This document shows, in pieces, positions 37,184-45,335 of a stretch of 64,000 nt of DNA. The position numbers and the translations under genes were made by a program. Each line of letters opens with the position of its first letter. The first letter of the stretch is position 1. Source of the stretch: Neisseria elongata subsp. elongata (GTDB lineage: Bacteria; Pseudomonadota; Gammaproteobacteria; Burkholderiales; Neisseriaceae); contig NZ_FOPS01000003.1 of the NCBI RefSeq assembly GCF_900113545.1, positions 1-64,000 of the forward strand. Direction: 5' to 3'. The notes beneath the pieces are model-generated. The model saw nothing but the letters and a program-made list of their open reading frames with translations, was not told the DNA's origin and ran no database searches.

Positions 37184-38696
37184 ATGGCCACCGAAAAATT
37201 CGAACTATATCAATGGACAACCATCGGTAATAATTTGCTTTTTCGCTCAAGGCAGTGTTTGGAGACCGCCCCTAAGGCCCGATCATGATGAAATTACATA
37301 CAGAGCAATTGCAGGTGCCGACCTCCTTGTCTTTGTTGTAACAAATGAGCTGTTTGATTCTCACCTCGCAAAACATTTTCGCAACCTTGCCATAGAACGT
37401 GACAAGGCACATGAAATGATGCTTGTAGTCAACAAAATGAGAAGGTGCGCCAAAGGCAACAGCCAGGAAGCACAGAATGTTATTCGTGAGGATCTTCGCA
37501 AGGTCCTCGCCCCTTTCACCCCCGAAGACCTTGGCACTACCTTTATCGATGCCGAAGCTGCGCTCGAAAGCAAAACAGAGACAGATGACGAAATAGCAAA
37601 AATTCTGTTGAAGAAAAGCGGCGTCGACGGATTCACACAAGAGCTAAACAGGTTCGTTAGAGAAAAAGGGTTGTCTTCTCGATACACAACGGCGCTTTAT
37701 AGCCTTGAGCAGATTCTCCAAGAAGCACTTGCCAGTGAATCCACGGGTGATAAGGACATTGATGCACTCGAAGCGCTTTTGTTGCAGCGTCGCCGAGCAC
37801 TCTTGTATACACAGGATCGTATACCACGGGCGGTGGAAGGAGAAATTCAAAACGCGAGTTCTCAAATCCGGCAGGAAGGACGAAAAGTCGCGGACATGAT
37901 CAATGGTTCTGCCGATCAGAAAGCTGTTGATCAGGAGCTGCAAGCCGCACAGGATCGCGTTCAAAACCTTGCTGAACAGCTTGAAAAATCTGTTCAGGTT
38001 GTCATTGGCAAGCACATGAAAGCATTAGATGACCGCGTTGGCGATATTGCCAACAGTGAGCTTGCCAAAGAGTTGCTTCCGCGCCTCGTTCATCGGATTG
38101 AGCAGGCATCTATTTCGCCTGAAGCAATGAAAAACCTCAAAAAAGCATCGGATATATCTTCCAAGCTGGGTGAATTTCTGGTCAGGAACTCTTTTACGCC
38201 AAAAACTGGAACCCTCGGAGGCCTTTTCAAACTCAACCAATATTCCGGTACGGCAACCCACGGTGCAGTGAAAGCTATTGGTAAATTTTTCGGGAAGTCC
38301 TTCAAGCCATGGGAAGCGGTCAAATGGACACGCACTGTGGCAAATGTTGGACGAGTTTTCACAGTGGCGGGAACGGTTCTTACATTTGTATTGCAAATCA
38401 AAGAAGACGCAGATGCAGCTCAACTTGAAGTTGATCTTAGAGAAAGTCGTTCGGCGGTGAGGTCTGGATTTAACGATGCCGCGCATGTAATTGAAATGCA
38501 CTTTGATAAGGCGACACAATCATTTGTCTCAAGTGCCATTTCTTCCGAGATAGAAAATGTTGATTCACAGTTGGATGAACTCCGTAATTTGCAGCAAACC
38601 CGGAGTGACCTGTTTCAAAATCTTCTAGGACTGCTGGAAGAGACCAGGGAGCTTATCAAAAGCATTCACTCAACTGAGAGCGGATCAGTTTCATAG
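37184..38696 (+). pseudogene. Second dynamin-like GTPase, P-loop region deleted and frameshifted
   Basis: An ATG at 37184 with the ribosome site AAGGAG opens MATEKFELYQWTTIGNNLLF but meets a stop by 37288. The real frame resumes at about 37255 as LRPDHDEITYRAIAGADLLV, and continues through VVNKMRR (G4-like) to 38696. No GxxxxGK[ST] loop exists between the two parts, so the stretch with G1-G3 is missing along with the frame. The remaining helical part (about 470 codons) is intact and includes a long coiled coil. Internal ATG starts (37416) would give a protein without a working GTPase. Confidence 0.7.
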
Positions 38697-39064
38697 TTTC
38701 TCGATTTTTTCGAATTCGAAAGAGTTCATGTCGGGCAAGTTTGTACATCGACAAAATGGATGCGCTGGCTGCTGCGGAAACTTTTCCGCCGGAAATATTT
38801 TTCCGTTAAGGGGGCCACAAACGGGACAGGTTCGTTCGTCGCCCATTGTCATCCATTCAAGCTGTTTGACTCCCACGTGCTGATGAAATTTTAGACGCCC
38901 CATATTATGTGCCCGGAGCACCTCTGTCCGGGCGATCATCTCCATGCGGTACTGGGCCTTGCTGAATACTTTTGTCCCTGCCTGTTTGAACGAGTCCTTG
39001 TATATCACCACCTTTCCAAGATCCCGAACGATGTCGTCGGTTCCTTTTCCCTCGACGATAGACT
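38691..39064 (-). pseudogene. Phage MuF-type head morphogenesis protein, C-terminal fragment
   Basis: Reads SIVEGKGTDDIVRDLGKVVI, then RTEVLRAHNMGRLKFHQ, CPVCGPLNGKIF and HPFCRCT before the stop. The CPxC and HPxCRC cysteine/histidine cluster is the signature of the SPP1 gp7/Mu gpF minor head protein domain. The upstream (N-terminal) part ends where the IS end begins at 39065. Its stop codon overlaps the 3' end of the dynamin-like pseudogene by 6 nt on the opposite strand. Confidence 0.75.
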
Positions 39065-39339
39065 GAGACCTTTACAAAAAAGCCCTTCCTTCGACAGCCG
39101 AAACCCAAACACAGGTTTTCGGCTGTTTTCGGCTGTTTCCGCCCCCAATCACTCCTGATTTTACCCAAATACCCCCTTAATCCTCCCCGGATACCTGATA
39201 ATCAGGCATCCGGGCCGCTTTTTAGGCGACAACAGGCACACTTAGCCTGTTAGCCGCTTTCAACAGGTTCAAACACATCGCCTTCAGATGGCTTTGCGCA
39301 CTTACTTTACACAGACCAAAATAGGCTGCCCGGGCGTAG
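39065..39339 (+). mobile_element. Terminal remnant of an IS5-family (IS1106-like) element
   Basis: Starts GAGACCTTTACAAAA, close to the GAGACCTTTGCAAAA end seen (as its complement) at 58673-58687, and continues through a long non-coding 3' region with GGTTTTCGGCTG and GGCTGCCCGGGCGTAG. This is familiar from Neisseria IS1106-type elements (from memory). It is cut off near 39339, where integrase-derived sequence begins. No transposase frame survives. Confidence 0.65.
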
Positions 39340-39666
39340 AGACCGTGGCAGCACGCCATAAAAATAGCGGGGGTAAGGTACAGGAAACCCTACAACTCCT
39401 GCCATACATTTGCTACACTCAACCTCATGGCCGGAGCCAACCCCATGTGGGTAGCCCGTCAGATGGGACACAGCACCATGAAAAGGCTACTTGAAAACTA
39501 CTCCCGCTGGATTGACTTGGCTGACAAGCAGCGTGAAAAGTCTAAAATCGAGCAGCTTTTTGATGGAAAATGTGCCAATAGTGTGCCAAAAAACACAGAA
39601 ATGGAGATAAGTATAGGATACTTATCAGATATCTTGGTGGTGGAACACGGAACCGAACCCACCTAG
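39340..39666 (+). pseudogene. Tyrosine recombinase (phage integrase) C-terminal remnant
   Basis: Frame from about 39396: CHTFATLNLMAGANPMWVAR, then QMGHSTMKRLLENYSRWIDL. This is the end of a phage integrase catalytic domain with HTFAT, the GHS histidine and the nucleophile Tyr of ENYSRW. The N-terminal domains and the first Arg box are missing. An ATG at 39427 would give only a small piece, so I treat it as a remnant of an integrated element. Confidence 0.75.
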
Positions 39667-39694
39667 CCCGTAACCAGTAGTATGTGTATAGACA

Positions 39695-39720
39695 AACGCC
39701 CTTGATTTAGGGCGTTTTTT
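39695..39720 (+). terminator. Rho-independent terminator after the integrase remnant
   Basis: AACGCCCT (39695-39702) and AGGGCGTT (39709-39716) form an 8-bp stem with a 6-nt loop, followed by a T-run. Confidence 0.8.
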
Positions 39721-39746
39721 ATCTGTTCATATACTACTGGCTGCGG

Positions 39747-39983
39747 TCATTTGTGCCACGATTTGTGCCAAGGCCGATCCATCGCGGGTTCGAGCCGCTG
39801 CCATTCGACCTCCCCATCACGGCTACGCTGTTGCAGGCCGTGCAGCATCGCGGCCAGCGGAAGATCCCCATTGTCGAGCAAGGTCGACTTCAGATTGGCT
39901 GCTCGAACGGGGTACGCGATGTCCGGCAACCCGTACTTTGCCAGCGTCTCTGGCTTGAGATGAAGCTCTGCGAAATTTTGCAT
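39747..39983 (-). pseudogene. N-terminal fragment of an unidentified gene, divergent from brxR
   Basis: The minus strand reads MQNFAELHLKPETLAKYGLP, and on to LHGLQQRSRDGEVEWQRLEP, then breaks at about 39770 where composition changes from GC-rich to AT-rich. High-GC codon usage matches the BREX backbone, so it probably entered with BREX. It may be the first part of a gene normally found upstream of this BREX type. I do not recognise the family. Confidence 0.45.
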
Positions 39984-40142
39984 GACGCCCGTATCGATCC
40001 TTTTGCCGCTGCGCCGATTGTGGTTATCACAATACGACGAACACACAAATCAAAATAGAGTCATGGACAAATTCTAGGGCAGACCATATACTTTCCGCAA
40101 TAATCAGCACAAGCATTTGCTAACCCGAACGAGCCAGCCAGG

Positions 40143-41057
40143 ATGTCGAACGAACAGCTTGCAGATCTCACCCAGCCACAACGCGACCGGCTCGTGTTTG
40201 TGAAGTTACGCGTGCGCTTCATCGGAGAGATACGCCGTCAGAACCTGGTCACGCGGTTTGGCATCCAGTCCGCCGCCGCATCCAGGGATTTGGCGCTGTA
40301 CAAGGAGTTAGCCCTGGGCAACATCGATTACGACTCCAAGGGCAAGTCCTACGTCCTGTGGCCAGACTTCCGGCCAGTCTTCGACTTCACCCCGGAGCAG
40401 GTGCTGTCGTGGCTAACTCAGGGCTTTGGCGATGGCGAGCCGATGCGGCTAAAGGCGTGGGTGACCAGCGAGAGCCCGTCACGGCTCACGCATCCGGATC
40501 TGGATGTGCTGGCGAGCGTGACCCGGGCGATCCACCAGGAGTATCCGCTCGGCATCGAGTACCACTCTATCTCCAGTGGTCGCACTGAGCGGGAGGTCCT
40601 CCCGTTCGCACTGATTGACAACGGCCTTCGTTGGCACGTCCGCGCCTTCGACCGGAAGTCCCAAGAGTTCCGAGATTTCGTCATCACTCGGATCAAGCGA
40701 CCGGTGGTGCTCAAGGGGCAACCAGTGGCACCTGATGAGATGAGTGATCAGGACATTCAGTGGCACCAGATCGTCGAGCTGAAGCTGGTGCCACACCCCG
40801 ATCAACCCTGGCCAGAGATTACAGAGATTGACTACAGCATGCAGGGTGGCGTGCTGCGGATGAAGCTGCGTGCAGCCACCACCGGTTATATCCTTCGCCA
40901 ATGGAGTGTGGACTGCACGCTCGACCAAAGCTTGCGTGGGCACGAGTACCGGTTATGGCTGAAGGACCACCTGGCTATCTACGGCGTGCACAATGCCGTG
41001 CTGGCGCCAGGCTATCGCTCCCCTGATCAACAACGGCTCGAAGCCGAGTCGGACTGA
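40143..41057 (+). CDS. brxR: WYL-domain transcriptional regulator (BrxR/CapW type)
   Basis: 304 residues. An N-terminal winged helix (about 10-75) is followed by a WYL domain around ALIDNGLRWHVRAFDRKSQEFRDFVITRI (about 155-185) and a C-terminal dimerisation domain. This is the BrxR/CapW layout, repressors that head BREX and other defence operons and are thought to respond to a nucleotide signal. It lies 10 nt ahead of brxF in the same direction. GC-rich. I could not define its operator in the 160-nt upstream region. Confidence 0.85.
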   Translation: MSNEQLADLTQPQRDRLVFVKLRVRFIGEIRRQNLVTRFGIQSAAASRDLALYKELALGNIDYDSKGKSYVLWPDFRPVFDFTPEQVLSWLTQGFGDGEPMRLKAWVTSESPSRLTHPDLDVLASVTRAIHQEYPLGIEYHSISSGRTEREVLPFALIDNGLRWHVRAFDRKSQEFRDFVITRIKRPVVLKGQPVAPDEMSDQDIQWHQIVELKLVPHPDQPWPEITEIDYSMQGGVLRMKLRAATTGYILRQWSVDCTLDQSLRGHEYRLWLKDHLAIYGVHNAVLAPGYRSPDQQRLEAESD

Positions 41058-41067
41058 GGGAATGAGC

Positions 41068-41523
41068 ATGCTCGCAAAACTCGAACGACTCATCGGCGAA
41101 ATCGGCGACCTCAACAGCAAGTTGATCCTGCTGATCGGACCCAGCCGCAGTGGAAAGACCCAACTGCTGCGCCAACTCAGCGCCAAGCTCAACATCGAGC
41201 CGCTCAACGTCGGCCTGGAGCTGGGGCGCCGTTTGGCTGCTACGCCGAACAACAAGCGCGGCTTCTCGGCAGGCGAACTGCTGCGGGAGATCGCGGACAA
41301 GGAACGAACTGAAGACCCGCTGCTGCTCGACAACCTGGAGTTGTTGTTCGAGCCGGGCCTGCAGATCAACCCGCTTGACCTCATCAGGCGGCTGGCTCAC
41401 TCCAAGCGCGTCGTGGCCGTCTGGCCTGGCGAGCTGCGCTGTGATCGCTTGGTGTACGCCGACATGAGCCATCCAGAACATCGTGACTACAGCCGTGATG
41501 GCGTGGCCGTACTTGAAATTTGA
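41068..41523 (+). CDS. brxF: BREX protein BrxF (small P-loop ATPase)
   Basis: 151 residues starting MLAKLERLIGEIGDL; the ATG at 41062 is equally open, but AGGGA is better spaced for 41068. Walker A is LLIGPSRSGKTQLL near residue 24 and a hydrophobic-Asp stretch PLLLDNLELLF near 90 may be Walker B. Small P-loop proteins at this position define type 3 BREX (BrxF). It lies 10 nt after brxR and 23 nt before brxC. Confidence 0.82.
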   Translation: MLAKLERLIGEIGDLNSKLILLIGPSRSGKTQLLRQLSAKLNIEPLNVGLELGRRLAATPNNKRGFSAGELLREIADKERTEDPLLLDNLELLFEPGLQINPLDLIRRLAHSKRVVAVWPGELRCDRLVYADMSHPEHRDYSRDGVAVLEI

Positions 41524-41546
41524 CGCTACGGGGAAGAGAGAACCAT

Positions 41547-44500
41547 ATGGCCAAGAACATGAAATACGGAGATCTGATCCAGTTCGAGCAGATCGAGTCA
41601 GTCATTCAACTGCTCGATGCCGGGTGCCCGGACGAGGCCAAGAAGCTCGTCGCGACATACGTCATCTCTGATGACATGGCCGAGCGGATCTCCAAGCTCA
41701 TGGTTCCTCAGCTCAGTTTTGACGACTCGGTCGATCACAAGGGCATGCTGATCGTCGGCAACTACGGCACCGGTAAGTCGCACTTGATGTCGGTGCTGTC
41801 GCTGGTGGCCGAAGATGTGGCCTACGCACCGCTGATCCGCCACCCCAAGGTCGCCGAGGCGGTTGCCCCAATCGCTGGTCGCTTCAAGGTGCTGCGCATC
41901 GAGGTGGGTGGCCTGCAGATGCCGCTGCGCCAGATCATCACCCTACAGCTTGAGCGCTTCCTCGAAAAGCTCGGCGTCGATTACACATTCCCGACCGCCG
42001 ATAAGGAGCTTAACAACAAGGACTCCTTCGAGGAGATGATGGCCGCGTTCGCGGAGAAATTCCCGGACCAGGGTGTGCTGCTGGTTGTCGATGAGTTCCT
42101 GGAGTACCTGCAGTCCCGTCGCGATCACGAGCTGGTGCAGGACCTGGCCATCCTGCGTCAGATTGGCGAAGTCACCAAGCACTTGAAGTTCCGCTTCGTG
42201 GCTGGCGTGCAGGAAGCCATCTTCGACAGCGTGCGCTTCCAGCACGTTGCCGACAGCATGCGCCGCGTTAACGAGCGCTTCACGCAGATCCTGATCGACC
42301 GCCAGGACGTCAGCTTCGTCGTCTCCGCGCGCCTGCTCAAGAAAACGGCCGACCAGCAGAACAAGATCCGCGAATACCTCACGCCGTTCGCCAAGTTCTA
42401 CGGCTCCATGAACGAGCTCATGGATGAATACGTGAGGTTGTTCCCGGTTCACCCAGACTACCTGAAGACATTCGAGCAGATCCACTTCACCGAGAAGCGC
42501 GGCGCACTCAAGACCATCGAGGCCGCCATGCTGGCCATCCTCGACCAGGAAGTACCCGACGACAAGCCGCTGCTCATCAGCTACGAGAGCTTCTGGAACA
42601 CCGTCAAGGCCAACTCGGTACTGCGCGCTGACCCGAACATCAAGGAGGTTATGCGCGTGTCCGAAGTGCTGGAGTCGCGGGTCCAGCAAGCCTTCACGCG
42701 CCCGGCTTACAAAGCCATGGCTCTGCGCGTTATCAATGCGCTGGCTGTACACCGTTTGACCACGGGCGGCGACATTCATGTGCCCATCGGCCCCACGGCC
42801 GCCGAGCTGCGCGATGCCTTGTGCCTGTTCCAGCCGGGCGTGGAGGACATGCCCGGCGATCCAGCCGAGAACCTGCTCTCTATGGTCCAGACCGTGATGC
42901 GGGAAGTGCTGAAAACCGTCAACGGCCAGTTCATCTCCAAGGCGCCGGACACCGAGCAGTACTACCTCGATCTCAAGAAAGACATCGACTACGACGCGCA
43001 GATTGAAAAGCGCGCCGAAGCCCTGTCCGACGATGCGCTAGACCGCGCCTACTACAGAGCCATCAAAACACTGATGGAATGCAGCGACGACCTGCGTTAC
43101 CCCGGCTTCCAGATCTGGCAGTACCAGATCGAGTGGCAGGAGCGCCGCGTCGAGCGCATGGGCTACCTGTTCTTCGGGGCACCGAACGACCGTCCCACGG
43201 CGCAGCCTGAGCGTGACTTCTACATCTATTTCCTCCAGCCCTTCGACAAGCCGAAGTTCAGCGACAACAACCTGGCTGACGAAGTGTTCTTCCGTCTGAA
43301 GTCACCCGACGAAGACTACAAGCGCTACCTGTCACAATACGCGGCGGCACTGGATCTGGCGTCCACCGCCAGCGGCGGTGCGAAGGCCATCTACCTGTCC
43401 AAGGCTCAAGATTCCTTGCGGTCCATGAGCAAATGGCTGCAGGAAAAGCAGATGACCGCGTTCGAGGTCACCTACCAGGGCAAGACCAAGACGCTGCAGG
43501 ACTGGTTCAAGGGCGTGTCCCTGCGCGACCGTGCGCGACTGGGCTCGGACGAGCGCATCAACTTCCGCGACGTGGTGAACATCGTCTCCGGCCTGGCACT
43601 GGACCAGCGTTTTGTCGATCTCTCGCCGGAATATCCCACCTTCTCGGTGCTTGTCACCGAGGCCAACCGCAAGCAACTGATCGGCAACGCGCTGCGCGCA
43701 CTGGCCGGCGGTACTCGCACCAAGGATGCACTCGCCGTGCTTGATGCGCTAGAACTGCTCGATGGCGACCGCGTCGATCCGGCCAACTCACGCTATGCGC
43801 AGGAAGTGCTGAACCGACTCAAGGCCAAGGGCCACGGTCAGGTGCTCAACCGCAGCGAACTGCTGTCAGGAACGTCTGACGTCGAGTATTTTACGCCGAT
43901 CAAGTACCGGCTGGAACCCGACCTGTTGGTTACTGTGCTGGGCGGGCTGGTCTACTCCGGTGACATCGTGCTGTCGATCACCGGCGACAAGATCGACTCC
44001 GGAAAGCTGACCCAGCTGGCAGAACGCTCGCTGGAGGAACTCAAGCAGTTCAAGCACATCGAAGCACCCAAGGAGATCAACCTCGCGGTGCTTCGTGCCT
44101 TGTTCGAATTGTTCGACCTGCCGTCGGGCCTGGCTCAGAAGGCCAGCCAGGGCGACACCGAGCCGGTCATCAAACTGCAGGAGAAAATCAGTGCGCTGGT
44201 GCCCCGTGTGCTCAAGGCCGGTTCCGATCTGCAGCAAGGCAAGCTCGGCTTCTGGGGCCAGAACCTGCTGCGCGAGGAAGAAACCAAAGACTGGCTCGTC
44301 CGGCTGGATTCGCTGAAGAAGTTCACCGAGTCGCTGGCGCCGTACAACACCGTCGGCAAGCTGAAGAACTTGCGCGTCACGCAGGAAGACCTAGACAGCC
44401 AGAAGAAAAATCTGGAGATCCTGGCTGCCGTCGAGCGTCTGCTCGAACTGGTGGTGGAGCTAGGCGGCACGGCGTCCTACCTCTCGCAGGCCGAGATGGT

Positions 44501-45287
44501 TTTGCCCGCCGAGCATCCGTGGGTGAAGCAGGCCGAAGCCGCCCGCAAGGCGCTACAGGAGAGGCTGAGCCAGGACCGCACGGCCGAGCACGCCGCCGAA
44601 TACCGGCAAACGCTCAACCAGCTCAAGAAGGACTACATCACCGCCTACATCGCCAGCCACAGCAAGGCGCGGCTGGGCGTGGCTGAGGACAAGACCCGCA
44701 ACGCTCTGCGCAAGGACGACCGCCTGCTGGCGCTGCGCGTGTTGGCCGGCGTCTCGCTGATGCCCACCAGCCAACTCATTGCCTTCGAGGAGTCGCTCAA
44801 CGGCTTGAAGAGCTGTTCCTCGCTGGATGAGCCGACCCTGGTCACGGCCGCCGTCTGCCCGCACTGCCAGTTCCGCCCGTCCGTCGAGCAGTTGGAGTTG
44901 ATCCCGGCGGCCAACCGCCTGCACAAGCTGGATGACGATCTGGACGAACTGCTGGCCAACTGGCAGCAGACCCTGCTGGAGAACCTGGAAGACCCGTTCA
45001 CGCAAGACAGTCTGGGCCTCCTGCCTCCCGCGTCCAAGAAGCTAATCGACGCCTTCCTGACATCGCGCAAGCTGCCGGACCCGATGACCACCGAGTTTGC
45101 GAATGCCGTGCAGGAGGCGCTGTCGGGGCTGGAGAAGATCGCGGTCAAGGGCGACGAGATCAAACAAGCGCTGCTGCAAGGCGGCTCGCCGGCCACGTCG
45201 GACGACCTGCGCAAGCGCTTCGACACCTTCATGAACGAGCGCTGCAAGGGCAAGGATGCCACCAAGCTACGCTTCGTGATCGAGTGA
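41547..45287 (+). CDS. brxC: BREX protein BrxC (large P-loop ATPase)
   Basis: 1246 residues from MAKNMKYGDLIQFEQIESVI (the frame is open 9 codons earlier, but the ATG at 41547 follows GGGGAAGAGAG). Walker A GNYGTGKSHLM near residue 78 and Walker B VLLVVDEFLEYL near 183 are clear. Long helical regions follow, with a CPHCQFRP zinc-ribbon pair near 1105. BrxC/PglY-type ATPases are essential for BREX defence; their biochemical role is not settled. Markedly GC-rich throughout. Confidence 0.93.
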   Translation: MAKNMKYGDLIQFEQIESVIQLLDAGCPDEAKKLVATYVISDDMAERISKLMVPQLSFDDSVDHKGMLIVGNYGTGKSHLMSVLSLVAEDVAYAPLIRHPKVAEAVAPIAGRFKVLRIEVGGLQMPLRQIITLQLERFLEKLGVDYTFPTADKELNNKDSFEEMMAAFAEKFPDQGVLLVVDEFLEYLQSRRDHELVQDLAILRQIGEVTKHLKFRFVAGVQEAIFDSVRFQHVADSMRRVNERFTQILIDRQDVSFVVSARLLKKTADQQNKIREYLTPFAKFYGSMNELMDEYVRLFPVHPDYLKTFEQIHFTEKRGALKTIEAAMLAILDQEVPDDKPLLISYESFWNTVKANSVLRADPNIKEVMRVSEVLESRVQQAFTRPAYKAMALRVINALAVHRLTTGGDIHVPIGPTAAELRDALCLFQPGVEDMPGDPAENLLSMVQTVMREVLKTVNGQFISKAPDTEQYYLDLKKDIDYDAQIEKRAEALSDDALDRAYYRAIKTLMECSDDLRYPGFQIWQYQIEWQERRVERMGYLFFGAPNDRPTAQPERDFYIYFLQPFDKPKFSDNNLADEVFFRLKSPDEDYKRYLSQYAAALDLASTASGGAKAIYLSKAQDSLRSMSKWLQEKQMTAFEVTYQGKTKTLQDWFKGVSLRDRARLGSDERINFRDVVNIVSGLALDQRFVDLSPEYPTFSVLVTEANRKQLIGNALRALAGGTRTKDALAVLDALELLDGDRVDPANSRYAQEVLNRLKAKGHGQVLNRSELLSGTSDVEYFTPIKYRLEPDLLVTVLGGLVYSGDIVLSITGDKIDSGKLTQLAERSLEELKQFKHIEAPKEINLAVLRALFELFDLPSGLAQKASQGDTEPVIKLQEKISALVPRVLKAGSDLQQGKLGFWGQNLLREEETKDWLVRLDSLKKFTESLAPYNTVGKLKNLRVTQEDLDSQKKNLEILAAVERLLELVVELGGTASYLSQAEMVLPAEHPWVKQAEAARKALQERLSQDRTAEHAAEYRQTLNQLKKDYITAYIASHSKARLGVAEDKTRNALRKDDRLLALRVLAGVSLMPTSQLIAFEESLNGLKSCSSLDEPTLVTAAVCPHCQFRPSVEQLELIPAANRLHKLDDDLDELLANWQQTLLENLEDPFTQDSLGLLPPASKKLIDAFLTSRKLPDPMTTEFANAVQEALSGLEKIAVKGDEIKQALLQGGSPATSDDLRKRFDTFMNERCKGKDATKLRFVIE

Positions 45288-45335
45288 TGCGACGTGATCA
45301 ACCGACCATGACAACCAGAATTTGAGGTACGACTG

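Noticed and set aside
39640-39669. tRNA 3'-end-like sequence (TGGTGGTGGAACACGGAACC) next to the integrase remnant, as an att site
   Set aside because: The implied T-loop lacks the invariant A and the T-stem does not pair, and no second copy was found at the other side of the BREX block.
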